A stretch of DNA of 64,000 bases from Gracilaria vermiculophylla (Eukaryota > Rhodophyta > Florideophyceae > Gracilariales > Gracilariaceae): the NCBI GenBank assembly GCA_019155205.2, contig JAHNZQ020000010.1:2055606-2119605 (forward strand). Reading direction: 5' to 3'. Under the pieces are notes generated by a model that saw nothing but the letters and a program-made list of their open reading frames with translations, had not been told where the DNA came from and searched no databases. The position numbers and the translations under genes are program-made. Shown piece by piece: positions 10,882 to 22,900 of the stretch (within the stretch, counting starts at the first letter, position 1; every line of letters starts with the position of its first letter).

Positions 10882-13800
10882 GATAATTTGAAATCTGATA
10901 TGCTAACAAAATCGTTCTATAAAACTACGAATTAGAAATGTATGAAAACACTAGTACCCAACAAGTTATCAAGCTAATTGTGAGCGTTGTAAAAAGCAGT
11001 AAAAGTTTCTATAAAAAGAACTAAAAATTGTATTTTTGTAAAAGCTTAATATGTTGAACAAAATAACATGATTAGCATGTTTAATGGGGTATGAAAGAAA
11101 AGAAAGAAACATGTATTGTATAGCAGATCTTATATAGAATAATATATTGGCGCTATTTCAGCAACAAGATTGGCAAAAAATAGAAATCAAGGCGAGAGTT
11201 TAAAATAAAACGTAGTTACATTCCGTAATGTCTAAAAATGCGTAGTACTGCAAAAACTTCCTCAGTGTGCTCTTCTTGCCTAATGCTACTCATCCTTTTG
11301 AGAACTGTTTTGAATATATCCAGTACTTTATAAGAACATTTCATAAAGTAGTATATGAATCTTGCACAAAATATTTCCTGATGTTAGTGGGCATAATCTA
11401 CAAGTAAGCTTTAAGTATTCTATTTTTCGGAATACAATTTTTTCGCAAATCAATACAGAATTTTGCATCACATTTATCAAAAGATTTGGTAACGTAACTT
11501 CTGCGTCAAAAATGTTTTAGTTCCCTAAATATGAATGCCTTGCAGTACACTTTGCGATTCCTTGACTACAACCTCTTTGAGAATGATTAACATATGATCG
11601 CTAGAATGCGGTGTGGCGACGATTATGTATCAAATACTACAGAAAAGCATCGCTAAATTTTGACGTTGAAGTAGTTCAATGCAGTAAAATAGCTGAAGTA
11701 AACTGCTGAGAGACACGAGATGACCTTTGAAAGTAAATTGTCTCTTGACTTTGAAATGGATTTGTATCTTTAAAGTTTCTGAAAATGGATTTATGATATT
11801 TCTGAAAACAATAATTTTCATAAAATTGCAAGGTTTCATATATATTTAAAACAGACTTTAAGTACTTGAATGGTAGTGACGAACAAAAGTCGTTTGTGGC
11901 CATGCAAATACTAGAACTATTCGCAGCACGTTTTGCTCGCATTAAAAAAACGTTGCTTGTGTTGCTGTTGAGGTACGAATTCTGATATTAGTGCCATAGC
12001 GGTGGAGGTGTCGTCGCCAGTGGCCACGTTCATGATGAAATGCGTAGGGGTAAGTGAAAGGGAAGCATATGTCGTGAAAAATGCTTGGGTTTTATTTTGA
12101 AATAAGAATGTCAATTCAAAATAATTCACATGCAAGAAAGGGAGCCTTGAAGACAGCACTGCGTTGCCGTTATTAATAAAAGCTGCTAGTACACGTGCTC
12201 CATGTGTGCACACACCAAACAGCCCCACCTGGCATGCTAACGGCCACATGTTGCACCCGTGAATCAAAGCGTACGCATTACAGTGCTTTCTAGTCACAAC
12301 ATGTGTTGCACATATGCGAAGCACTTTTCTTGCCGATGAGGTTGCTCGAAAATGCGGAAAGCGCAATGTGCGTGGTGTCCAATGTTGATTTTAATGAGCA
12401 TTGCCAGAGAAAGTGCAGCACAGTATCACTAAAAAGAACCTCTGTTGGAGTTCCAAGCCGCTTCCACCCTTTGACCGTCTCGAGTGCCAGCTAGTAGACG
12501 ACCCAAAAAGGTGTGACATTTTACTCGTACCCCCTCTCTTCTCGATTATTATCAGACATGGAATTTACCAAAGCATCTTTGTTTGGCATCTTTTCGTTGT
12601 ATTCTTGTATTTACGGTGAATTATGCATCTAGCCACTATTGAGTTAGCCATAAGAGCTGGGAGCCGCTTGTGTGACTTGTCCATTCTCTCTCAAGTTTGG
12701 AAGCACAAATATTTAGAAGCGCCTGATAGTTTGTGCTGTTGTCGATATTGTGCTTTCTTACAAAACGTCGACTTCTCAAACCGTTCCATCATGATTGTAA
12801 AAAGAGACACACAGTGAATAAATAACCCACCATGAACTAAAGGGATGGAAGAGCGGAAATGGGTTGGACCAGCTTGCAAAACGTATTCCGACAGCATCCC
12901 AATAAATTGGGTTTTTTTTGCGGCAGCGGCAGGGAGGCGCTGATTGGGGGTACAGTTGGGAGGGCCTTTCGCTGCGCAGCTTATTCATTATGCCCTTGTC
13001 GCTGATATTTTTATCTTTGAACCGGAAACATCAGACAATACTAGTCGTAAGAGTACACCTTTCCAGTCGTATCGAAAGGTTGCCTTTCCTGGAGGAATTC
13101 TACGTGTAGGTTCCAATGCACTCCGTCCAAAGCTTCTCAATGCAGAGTCTTGACGTCAAGTATCTTGTTGACCTCCAATGGAGAAGGTGAGCATGTGACG
13201 GAGTCGCTTTTCAGTCGTCAGTGTGGTGAACAATCTCAAACCCCATTCTACTTCGTTTTCATGTGCATACTGGCGCAAAAGTGAAGACCAGTATGGCAGT
13301 TGATCAGATCTAAGTAGACTATCTTCTTCGTAGCGCAAACGCTCGCTGCTTGATTTCCGAAAAAGTATTCTCACCAAATCACTCTCAGAGCAAGTGTTAG
13401 TTTTAGTTGTGATAGCTACAGCGAAATGTAGACCGCAGCATCGCCTTCGTTGCACATCGCCCGTCGCTATTCGAGGCGGCGTGACTGATCACGAGCAACC
13501 CGAGGCATTCCTCAGTACCGAATTTATGAGAGGGGCTAGTGGCAGCGGACAAATAACTGTACGCGTGACCAGAAGAAAAAGAAACAAAAAGAAGACAAGA
13601 AATAATTAAGGTTTCTACTCTTTTTTTTAGCGTCGGTCAATTTGAAGTCGGTTGCGATACTCTTCAGCGCATCGTTCTAGCGCTACTCGACGGTAGCTCT
13701 GTTTACAGGGCGAGGCTCTGGCTCCTTTTTTCTCTCTGTTCTCTACGTTCTCTTGCCGCCTTTGTGGTGGGGAGCTCGGCCAAGGTTCTTATCGAGGTTC

Positions 13801-14102
13801 TAGCGTCCTCTCGTACAAGACAATGTGGTACGTAATTCTAAAATACCTTGTGGTGCTTTCTCCCGGTCGGTGTAACCGCTTCCATTATTACTATGTTTGA
13901 TGCAGAACTAGAATTGAGTTTTGTGGTATCCATGTCAGATTTGCATTTAACACGCTCACTGTTTGCGTTGACCTAGAATGCTAATTTGTTGTGTACTTTG
14001 CTCGCGAACGCAGTTCGAGGATGTTTTGACTCTAAAACCCGACGAGTCGGGCTTCTTTCCAGAGTACTATTGTGTCCTAGGTGTGATTAATACCGAGCGT
14101 CA
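10882..14102. other. AT-rich tract without a supported gene
   Basis: The first kilobase is strongly AT-rich, with many short A/T runs and only short open frames. A minus-strand frame at 13156-13455 (99 codons) has protein-like composition but no recognisable domain and no clear start context, and I do not call it. No tRNA, tandem array or element end was seen. Confidence 0.5.
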
Positions 14103-14696
14103 CTATTTCTCGCCGTGAATGGGCTCAGATTTCTTTTGCTGAGGATTTTCCTGGTGGTCATTTCTCAAATGACGCCGCAAATGTTCCTTTCGGGAATACG
14201 ACCTCTCACACAAATGGCATGGGTACGCCTTGACGACATAGTGGACACGATAAATGTGATACCTGAGCTCACTGTTGCGGTGGAAGCGCTTGTCGCAATG
14301 CACACATGCGTAGCGCCGGATGTTGAGATGCACCGATCTAACGTGGCGGTTAAGATTGCCAGCGTTGGAAAATTGGGTCTCACAAGCGTGGCAAGTGAGA
14401 CGACCTTGGTTTCGGCGGACGTCCGCAGGATCATCACCCATCAAATCTGAGGCACGCGTGCAATGCTGGGGTCGTGACGCACGGCCGGATAAGGAAGCTG
14501 CAGCCAATGGTGAAGGTGTTCGGTGGGTGGAAGTGGATTGGCGCTGCGGAGGTGACGATGGCGGCAAAATTCGTTCCTCCAGCTTCGTGTAAATCTGGTG
14601 GCATTCACGGACATGCCAATGATCGATAACTGTTGAGAAGCGTGAAAAAGTGCGCTCGCAGTACGGACAAGTGTATGGTGGCGAATCGAGCAGCAT
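14103..14696 (-). CDS. C2H2 zinc-finger protein, four fingers
   Basis: The 197-aa frame begins with a true ATG at 14696. The first finger is at the N-terminus (CPYCERTFSRFSTVIDHWH). It is followed by a serine/proline/arginine-rich linker, then three adjacent fingers: CHACETQFSNAGNLNRH, CVHCDKRFHRNSELRYH and CHLCERSYSRKEHLRRH. Fingers 2 and 3 are joined by a basic linker rather than the canonical TGEKP. The C-terminus is lysine-rich. A classical DNA-binding array of this kind suggests a transcription regulator, but the target is unknown. A decayed relative lies just upstream (15192-15527), so this may be one of a local family. It is not related in layout to the zinc-finger gene at 619-1439. 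Confidence 0.75.
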   Translation of the reverse strand: MLLDSPPYTCPYCERTFSRFSTVIDHWHVRECHQIYTKLEERILPPSSPPQRQSTSTHRTPSPLAAASLSGRASRPQHCTRASDLMGDDPADVRRNQGRLTCHACETQFSNAGNLNRHVRSVHLNIRRYACVHCDKRFHRNSELRYHIYRVHYVVKAYPCHLCERSYSRKEHLRRHLRNDHQENPQQKKSEPIHGEK

Positions 14697-15191
14697 TTTT
14701 AGGGTAGGTCTTGGGAACCATCCACCGTGGAGAGGAAAGGAGAGGGGGCTGTTGCAGTCGAAAAATGAAGGGCGAGGCAGCGGACACGAATACCAGGCGG
14801 GAAAGGGTTGATAGTGGGAGGGGTTTGTGCGGGGAGTGCGTGGGATATATTTACATAGAGAGGGATGTATCGAGCGTTTGCGTTGTGGTATGTGGAAGCC
14901 TGAATGGGCGGAGACAAGTGACGAGACGAGTTAATTGGATCAAAGGCCTGTCGTGCCATTGGTTGATGTAAACGGAGACGCTTCAGAAGTAGAGTTTGGA
15001 TTGTGGACTTTACTCTCAAGAGAGTCAGGGGGGAACGGGAGGCTTGTCTGGGGCTATACAGACGTGATAGGTGTGGTACGCGGTGAAAGATGGTGCGCAT
15101 AGGCTGCAAAAAGGACGGTAGGGGAGGCAGCAGCGCACAATGCCTTTCGATATGGCGCAGGACGTGAAGGGGTAAGTCCTGGGTTCTGTGG

Positions 15192-15527
15192 CTACAAGGG
15201 GGGCGGCAACGACGCGGGAGGATGTCTATGGGATGCGAGCCAGGACGCGACGGGGCGCGCCATGCTCGGAGCGCATGTGGCGCTGACGATGTTGTTCGCG
15301 CGTGTGTGACTTATCGCATTAGGCACAGCGGAGTGGAAACGGGCTATGTGCGATCTGAGCTCCCTTCGATGGTGAAAACCCGACCGACCGTACAAGTTGA
15401 AGCGGCGCAAGTCGATGGGCACTGTGCGGAGGTGATGGTTGAGGTTGCTAATGTAGCCTTCCACAGGGTGCAGAAATTGGCTTAATTTCCTCGTCTGAGA
15501 CTGTCCAGTTGAAGCGTAAATATCCAT
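15192..15527 (-). pseudogene. Decayed C2H2 zinc-finger copy
   Basis: The minus-strand frame keeps the spacing of C2H2 fingers but has lost metal ligands. HPVEGYISNLNHHLRT looks like a finger with the second cysteine missing. NLYGRSGFHHRRELRSHIARFH matches the C-x2-C-x12-H-x3-4-H pattern with leucine and glycine where the cysteines belong. Further finger-like fragments occur toward 15010-15110 in another frame. The likely reading is a duplicate of the adjacent intact C2H2 gene that has degenerated. Confidence 0.5.
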
Positions 15528-16822
15528 CGGCTACATAACCAACTTATATCAGCCTCATATCATAAAGTAGATATGCACAGGGCTATCATACATTAATATG
15601 AGCTATTGTCGTGCTATTGACCCAAAAAAGAGGAGGATAACATTCTTCTGCTTCCCGCTGAAAAGCGAAACAGTCACAAAGTCTTCAGCTTTTTTGTGTC
15701 CGGAAAGAATTGGGAGCTCGTATATCGGCACTCGGAATCGGAAAATTGCATTTATAGGTGCTGTCGCTCTCAAACAACAAGAAAACTGGACTTTCCGAGC
15801 ACCAAGAGTTCGGCAGACAGCCGAAAGGCCAGCGGGCGCTGATTCGTGAAGGCGCAGGTGATATCCACACCTCTGCAAGTGCATGAGCAGGTGGCTCTTT
15901 TGAAACGATCGCCGGGCGCTCGCTGGGGCGGATTAAACGCTCTGCCTGCCGTTTATCCTCCTTGGGGTGGGGTCTCTTCGGTTTCGTAGTACGGAGCTTT
16001 TCGCAGCTCAGTTGCACCGAACTCAAGAAGAGCTGATTACAGTAGGGTATGTCATCTTTTCATCTCTTGACCAATAACGGAAAAGAGGTCAAACAAATTG
16101 AGTAATTCATTGCCCTTCTCTTTAAGCAACAAGTTTAGATTTTTTGCGGTTTGAAAACAGCTACGAAGGGCACAGTAAAAGGCATTTTTGGCTTCTGCGC
16201 CGTCGGACGGAAATTACAGTGTGCCAGTGTTGTGGAATAGACTGTGCGTGCATCAGCAGTCGAAGCTTACTCACCTCGTTTGGTGTAACCCTTACCTTCC
16301 GCTTGCGCACGTGGACTTAGACAGCCTGGCATGAACAGCATATCGTAGCCACGTGTTCCCCACAACTTCATGAATATCTGCGCTCTCCCTCCACCCAAAC
16401 GGTTAGGGGAGGCAGGTGGAATTGATACGCATACCAATTCCGGCACAAGTCGTCTAGTTCTCTGATGTTTGGAAACTGAGTTGTTTCAACTGTAGGGAAC
16501 GATGCAGTCCGCAAAGGACATTAGGCTGCAAAGCCTGTACACTGCCAATCAACAGGCTCTACTCTTCATGTACGTCTAGCTTTCAGAAATCTTTGCGCTC
16601 TTCTGGCCCATCTAACTTTTTAGCAGTCGAATATTTGGATATGCAGCCGGAGGAGCTGCAGCGGGTATGCTCGAATTGCAAGGCTTCGAGGGATTGTTGT
16701 TTTACATACTTGTGTCCTTCACGATCACAATCGCCCTTCTATTCAAGACCTTTTTTGCTCCAGGAAGATATCTGCGAGCCCCGATCGCCACAATTATGTT
16801 CTTCGGAACTTTCGGGCGGAAC
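15528..16822. other. Intergenic, no supported gene
   Basis: Short overlapping frames occur on both strands (for example 15685-16026 minus and 16593-16973 plus), but none has domain content or a conserved motif, and the plus-strand ones are shadows of the minus gene that follows. I see no RNA gene or repeat here. Confidence 0.4.
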
Positions 16823-17455
16823 TCAATCCTTACTTATGTCCTCTTCTGGACCATGCTCTTCTCCTTTCGATGAGCGACAGGTCTTCTTGAATTCATTCAG
16901 AATCTGCGCTGCAACCCGCAATCGCTCCGGTCTTGAATTCAAATACTCATCAATGATCTTCTTCGCTCGTTGAAGATTACTCTTCTCACTCTTTAAATGT
17001 TGTGTTTTTTCTTGTAGGCGCTTCAGCTCTTGTCTGTTTTGATCTATGTGCTGAAACAGTTTTGTCAAGAAAGAGGCGTTCCCGTGCACCTGTGTCAATC
17101 GGACGCTCTCCACGTCAAGATTAATACCCGCATCGTACTCAACTCCCCACGGAACCGAGATACGAAGTTCACCGTTTTCCACGCGCGCAAGTGGTGGCGT
17201 CTGTGAAAAAGCGCTTTGAATTGCCGTCGCTCTTGAGTCCAGGGGCAGGTATGCCAAAGATTCTCCACGCTCTGATTCACTTTGAACTCTGCCTTCAAAA
17301 GACGACCAACCATCGCTAAGACTGACGACAATATTTTTATCTGAGTCCGTAACTGTTGTGACGAGCCCATAAAACTTACTACATTCATCAAGCCCTGAGA
17401 TTACTCCCGCCCATTTCCATCGCTTAAGTTGAAGTTCTTTTTCTTCTACATTCAT
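16823..17455 (-). CDS. XRCC4: XRCC4-like non-homologous end-joining factor
   Basis: The first in-frame ATG at 17455 gives 210 aa. Residues 25-115 resemble the XRCC4 head domain: a beta-rich stretch ending in VVSLSDGWSSFEGRV, which parallels the ITLTDGHSAWTGTV strand-turn of XRCC4. Residues about 128-192 form a long charged helix with heptad-like leucines, the expected dimerising coiled coil that binds DNA ligase IV. It ends in a short acidic tail, so it is shorter than plant or animal XRCC4. In the family the protein scaffolds ligase IV at double-strand breaks in the nucleus. PAXX or XLF, which share the fold, are alternatives. The gene is divergent from the unknown gene at 17587, with 131 bp between starts. 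Confidence 0.55.
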   Translation of the reverse strand: MNVEEKELQLKRWKWAGVISGLDECSKFYGLVTTVTDSDKNIVVSLSDGWSSFEGRVQSESERGESLAYLPLDSRATAIQSAFSQTPPLARVENGELRISVPWGVEYDAGINLDVESVRLTQVHGNASFLTKLFQHIDQNRQELKRLQEKTQHLKSEKSNLQRAKKIIDEYLNSRPERLRVAAQILNEFKKTCRSSKGEEHGPEEDISKD

Positions 17456-17586
17456 AGGTACCGTTTCAGTGGTGCAAATATTCAAAAAAATGATGAGCGA
17501 ACGATCGTCGATAACGAAGGTTTCATACAACCTATGTTACAAACTGCTCCCAAAGTCAAAGTGCTTGCAACTTCATCAAATTCAGA

Positions 17587-18048
17587 ATGACGGGTAGGGT
17601 TGACCGCAGGCTTGAACAGATAAGTTACAAGCTGTTGAATTCCAGAAATCAGCGGGAGGGTTATCGACAACGTCTTCGGTTTCCCTCACTACAACCAAGG
17701 ACCAAATGGAAAACTTCTCGTATCGAGGCTGAAGGGGAGTACGCGAAGATATGTGACGTTGGATATTTGCGGCATTTGAGGGAGCAAGCTCAAATAAATG
17801 AATTACTAATTGAATACAAAATGGAAATTGACCCCGATAAACACCGTCTCCTACTGTTACAGCGATACCTCGGTGACCAGCGAAAGATGGGGAGGTGTCT
17901 TCCCTCAATCCGCATCTTGCGCTCTCGGAACTCTTTCTTTCACCGAACCCATTTGGCTGATTCTCACTTACCGCACCTGCATCTTTGCATGGCATCATTT
18001 TTGGAAGGTGAAAACTGTTGGCTGAACTTGACTAAAGCGGAGGATTGA
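17587..18048 (+). CDS. Unknown protein, helical and charged
   Basis: A 153-codon frame starts with ATG immediately opposite the XRCC4-like gene. The N-terminal 100 residues are rich in Arg, Lys, Glu, Leu and Gln and read as helix-forming (for example KICDVGYLRHLREQAQINEL and EIDPDKHRLLLLQRYL). The last 50 residues are Arg/His/Ser-rich and less protein-like, so a spliced or earlier end is possible. I do not recognise a family. The shared short divergent promoter is the best sign that it is real. Confidence 0.4.
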   Translation: MTGRVDRRLEQISYKLLNSRNQREGYRQRLRFPSLQPRTKWKTSRIEAEGEYAKICDVGYLRHLREQAQINELLIEYKMEIDPDKHRLLLLQRYLGDQRKMGRCLPSIRILRSRNSFFHRTHLADSHLPHLHLCMASFLEGENCWLNLTKAED

Positions 18049-18220
18049 AAGAAGCTTTTTCTCAACTTTGGCGGTTATATTCTGGGCTGTTCCGAAATCT
18101 TTGCAAAGGGAAGCATACTTAAGTCACTGACGAGCATTCCGGCGTGGTCCCTTGGTTTACATACTTTATCAATTCTACTGAGATAAATACTGTGCAATCA
18201 AGATCTGAGAAACAGTCAGT

Positions 18221-19414
18221 ATGAGTGGGTCTGGAGACGAGTCTTTAAGCGCAAACGAAATCGAACGTTACAGCAGACAGCTATTGATGACCCAGTTTGG
18301 CCTAGCTGGTCAAAAAAAGCTAAGGAATGCTCGTGTTTTCATCGTAGGGCTTGGTGGCTTGGGTTGTCCAGCTGCTCTATTCCTTGCTGGTGCTGGAGTT
18401 GGAACTCTAGGTCTTGTTGACCGGCCACATGACGTTGTTGAAACGAGTAATTTGCATCGCCAAGTTGCGCATTCCGAAGCCAAGGTGGGAACGAATAAAG
18501 TTCACTCTGCTGAGGCTGCTATAAGGGGCTTGAATTCAAATATTGCTATTGAGAAACATGAAAGCATTGTCCCTGAGAATGCCGTTCATTTGGTATCTTG
18601 TTATGATCTTGTTTTGGACTGCACTGATAATGTGGCTTCTCGATATCTCGTAAGTGATGCATGTGCGACAAGTCGAACACCGTTGCTGTCTGGATCTGCG
18701 ATCGGCACAGATGGACAGTTGACTTTTTATTGCAAGACGCAGGAATCTCCATGCTATAGATGCATCTTCCCACGTCCACCTCCCCCTTCTTGTGTTGGCA
18801 GTTGTGATTCTGCTGGGGTGCTTGGCCCTGTTCCCGGTGTCATCGGTACATTGCAAGCATTGGAAGCAATAAAGTTCTTAAGCTGTATGAAGCAAGCAGA
18901 CGACTTGGATCGTAAAATGTTGTTGTTTGATGGTTTGTTATGTAGTTTCAGGACCGTCAAGCTAAGGTCTCGTGTGAGCAGCTGTGCCACATGTGGCGAA
19001 TCGCCTCGGGTGCAGGTGGCAAATTTCAACTACGAACAGTTTGCGAAGGGGGGGATGGAAGTTGAAGCATTGATTCCTTCTATTCCTGACCGATACCGAA
19101 TAACACCAAAGGACCTATCTTATTTGAGGAAAACATCCTCTTCCTACAAGCTTGTTGACGTGCGCCCAAGTCATGAATTTGAGTTATGTCATCTTGAAGA
19201 AGCAGAAAACAGACCACTGGCGTCTTTGGAGTCATCAGACGTAAAAGACATAGCTGACGGCGGTTTGCGAATTGTTTTGCTTTGCCGACGAGGTAATTCG
19301 AGCCGCAAGGCTTTGAAATTATTTCTTGATGCGGGAACGATGAACGTGTGTGATGTGATCGGGGGGCTGCAGGCTTGGCATAAAGAAATTGACAAGGAAT
19401 TCCCGTTCTACTGA
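18221..19414 (+). CDS. MOCS3: Adenylyltransferase and sulfurtransferase MOCS3/Uba4
   Basis: 397 aa, single exon. Residues 10-260 form the E1-like adenylation domain: the ATP motif GLGGLG (43-48), zinc cysteines C178/C181 (in CYRCIFPRPPPP) and C255/C258, and the catalytic cysteine C195 in GSCDSAGVLG. Residues about 295-395 form a rhodanese domain with its active cysteine C355 in LLCRRGNSS. The family activates the C-terminal glycine of Urm1 and of the small molybdopterin synthase subunit, then transfers sulfur. It therefore serves tRNA wobble-uridine thiolation and molybdenum cofactor synthesis in the cytosol. All key residues are intact. Length is slightly below the animal protein (about 460). 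Confidence 0.95.
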   Translation: MSGSGDESLSANEIERYSRQLLMTQFGLAGQKKLRNARVFIVGLGGLGCPAALFLAGAGVGTLGLVDRPHDVVETSNLHRQVAHSEAKVGTNKVHSAEAAIRGLNSNIAIEKHESIVPENAVHLVSCYDLVLDCTDNVASRYLVSDACATSRTPLLSGSAIGTDGQLTFYCKTQESPCYRCIFPRPPPPSCVGSCDSAGVLGPVPGVIGTLQALEAIKFLSCMKQADDLDRKMLLFDGLLCSFRTVKLRSRVSSCATCGESPRVQVANFNYEQFAKGGMEVEALIPSIPDRYRITPKDLSYLRKTSSSYKLVDVRPSHEFELCHLEEAENRPLASLESSDVKDIADGGLRIVLLCRRGNSSRKALKLFLDAGTMNVCDVIGGLQAWHKEIDKEFPFY

Positions 19415-19930
19415 AACACGAGGTGATAAGTGTCTCGAGACACCGATATCCTTCTGTATGGAATGCGGAAGTACTTCTACAGCTTTTAGACATAGCCCCT
19501 TTCACGCTCCACCATGAAACACTTCAATAGGTTTCTCAAATGGATCATCCTTTCCCAGTAACTATGATAGTATAATATGTTAATGGATTTTTATACATCC
19601 TATGGAGTATGTGTAAGTTTATGGCAACTGCAGTAACTTGTATACACAAATAAAAAGCTTTTGTTTCACGACGAAATGCATTTGACTTCTCTGTTGCCGT
19701 CTGCCATTTCAAAGTACTGGCGCAGATGCGGAAAAAAGATTAGATAAGCCATTGTTGACGACGACAGTGCTTAGTTTGACGAAGTCCTTAATGGTCGCAT
19801 TCAACCAGAAAAGTCGTCAAGTGCCTTTGGCTTCTCTTTGAGAACTGTCCTTATCAAACAAAATTGTGTTCAATACACATGATCAGACGGGAGAAGGTCA
19901 AAACGTTGTTCAGTACGCCTCGTGCGGATG
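19415..19930. other. Convergent intergenic region
   Basis: Lies between the tails of the MOCS3 gene and the SWI/SNF gene. AT-rich, with an AATAAAAA stretch near 19648-19656 that could serve as a polyadenylation signal for MOCS3. Nothing else seen. Confidence 0.4.
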
Positions 19931-22900
19931 TCAACGTCGTGGATTTTTTCTTGGTCGCCCTCGTTTTCGTCGCGGCTTCTGAGCTTCTCGGGCAGCACCA
20001 TCAAACCCTTCTCCGTTGACATCTACATCCTTCCTCCCTGCTGAACTATTGCCGTTCATCCGACCATTCTCCATCGTCAAATCCTCTGACGATTGTTTTC
20101 TTGAGCTTCTGTCGACGGAGTCTCTGGCAATGCTCCGCCTTCTTGGAGGGAGTGCTTCATAAGGGCTATCCCCATTTGAGAGCTCGGGGGTTTTACGGGA
20201 GTTTCTGACCAATCGCCTTCGTTTTCTTCTGGCAGCTTCAGCGACATCACCCTCTTCTTCCATGGCTATCGCCCACTCACGCTCCGTTAGATTGTCGTCG
20301 TACGTAATTTCCTTGCGTTTCCTACGACCACGACCGTGTTCCAGACTGAAATCTGATTGATGCTCCTTATGTTTTTCTTCGACTTCCGGAAGTAAGACCC
20401 AACTAGGTAATTCGCTCTCGTTCGTTAACAGGCGTGACCCTTCCCTATACTGAGACTCAAGTTCCGCATCAATTTCCTCAAACACCTCCAATTCCTCATC
20501 AGAGCGCGCCAATTTGCGATTTATTTCGCTTAGCGACGTCACATCCTCTTTCCTTGATATATCATCGCCAGTCTGTTGCCGCAAGAGATCCTTCAACATT
20601 TCCTGGCGATCGTTGTCACTACTCTTATTGTTAAACTGACCAGCTTGTATAACCTGCGCGTCCATCAGTAGCTTGCGATTAGCGCGTTTCAAAATCTTTT
20701 CCTCTATACTTCCAGAACAGATGAGGCGGTAAACGCGCACTTCTTTTGTCTGCCCGATGCGATGGGCTCTGTCTTGCGCCTGCAAGTCCATCATAGGGTT
20801 CCAATCGGAATCAAAAATTATGACCGTGTCCGCAGTCTGCAAGTTTAACCCGAGACCTCCAGCGCGAGTAGAAAGCAGGAAACAGAAGTATTCGGAGTTT
20901 TCGGCGTTAAACATTTCCAACATCTCCTGTCTGTCGTCTGCTTTTGTTGTACCGTCAAGTCGTAAATACTTCATGTCGATGGACTGCAAAAAGTATTCAA
21001 GAAAGTCTAACGCTGCAGTCATCTGGGAGAATATGAGGACACGATGGCCACATTTCTTTAGTTTTCGCAGGCAATGATCAAGTAGCTCGAATTTGCCTGA
21101 CACCCGCATCAAATACTCAGACGGCAAGGACATGAGTTCATCTTCTTGATAAAACAAGTATGGATGATTGCAAACCTTCTTAAGCTGCATGACCATATTG
21201 TTGAACGATCGAATGCCCACATTCCCGGACCCTCCTGATACGCCGAGTCGTCTTTGTAACTGGCGATAAAGCACCTTTTGCCAAACCGACATGTCACACT
21301 TGAACACGAGTTCGACCTTGTCTGGAAGCTGAGATTCGACATCGGTCTTGAGTCTCCGAAGCATGAAAGGTCGGAGCACTTGATGCAGTCTGCTGATGAT
21401 CAGAAGATTTTCTTCTTCATTCAATTCAGCTGATTCACCGAGCGAAGAGTCTTGAAAAGGAGCATTGAACCACGTTTCGAAAGTTTCTGCGCTGGAGAAT
21501 ATGGTCGGTAGAAGGAAATTCAATAGAGCCCAGAGCTCTGTCATATTGTTTTGAAGCGGAGTTCCAGTTAAAAGCAAACGATTCCGAGATGTATACTTTG
21601 CGCCTAGGGTAAGGGCCAATTTGCAATCTGCATTCTTCATTCTATGCCCTTCATCCATGATAATGTACTTCCATCGAATACGCCCAAGCACATTCTTATC
21701 CTTCACAACAAATTCATATGTCGTCAACAACACATTGTAGTTCCCTCCTTGCATCTCATAGAGCTGAATGCACTTTCGAGTCCCAGGATCTCCCTTGTAA
21801 ACAACTTTGATGAGTGATGGTGCCCATTTGTCCATTTCACGTACCCAGTTGCTGATGACACTCAGCGGAACTATTATCAAAAACGGCCCGTAAGTTTTCT
21901 TCACTTCGCAGAGGTATGTAATCAGGGACAATGTTTGGATCGTTTTCCCAAGCCCCATTTCATCAGCCAGAATTCCATTCAGGTTGTTGTTGTATAGAGA
22001 TACCAGCCATTCCAGGCCTTCTAGCTGGTAGTGTTTCAACTTTCCACCCACGAGACAGTCAGGTTGGCGAACTTTTTCCGATATAGTATGCGATATCGTA
22101 TAGTAATCATTTCTTCGCTTCTTAAATTGTGTAAGTTCGTCATCTGCCTCTCCTGGATAGACTGCGTTGGCGCCCCTCGCCTCGGACTCCGTCCCCCTAT
22201 CCGCCTCCTGGTGCCCACCTCCCAATCTTTCATCCTCCTCTCTCGCAAACCGTTTTTGTCGCTCCACCTGGGCCCCAATTTGCATAAGATACTCATCGGT
22301 TTGTTTGAGGAGCTGAATCAATCTCTTGTTCTTCGTAGCCTTTAGCAATTCAAGGTATTCATCCTGGTTATTGCTCCGTAGCGCGCGTAGGCGATCCAGC
22401 TGCTCCTTCTTCTTTCTTCGTTCCTCTTCTCGCGAGCGATCGCGGAAGTAGCGCTCAAGGTCCTTGAGCAGGCGCTTCTTCAGAGTTTGACGAGCACTGA
22501 ACCAAACTTTGAACTGGTGGCCATGGTGCAATAGATTCTGCATGAAACCCTGACGCCGAGCTCTCCGTTGCATGGCTTGCTGTATTCTGTAACTCTCTTC
22601 AACGCGAGGCGCACCGATATAACTACCGTGGCTAATTGAGTTGCCATACGCATAGCCCGCCGCACGCCTCCTCCACCTCGCAATTGTCGCCGGTCGCAGG
22701 TCAGAAATACCGCGGCGGTCTAACACAGCCTTCATTGAGTACATCACTTTCTCCCGCACCGATCGCTGAAGGTTGGTAAGTTTGAGCTGTTTCTCCTCAA
22801 TTTTGAGTAATCGCTGAACCTCGTCGGGAGCATATGTTTTGATCTCATTGATTTCCTGCAGTCTAAACTTCATGCGTTGACGCAGCCTTTCCTCACGTTC

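Noticed and set aside
13156..13455. 99-codon minus-strand frame in the AT-rich tract
   Set aside because: Protein-like composition only; no motif and no partner exons.
17587..17690. Resemblance of the unknown protein's N-terminus to ENY2 (KLLNSRNQREGYRQRLR)
   Set aside because: The conserved ECGW-type segment and the C-terminal helices of ENY2 are missing.
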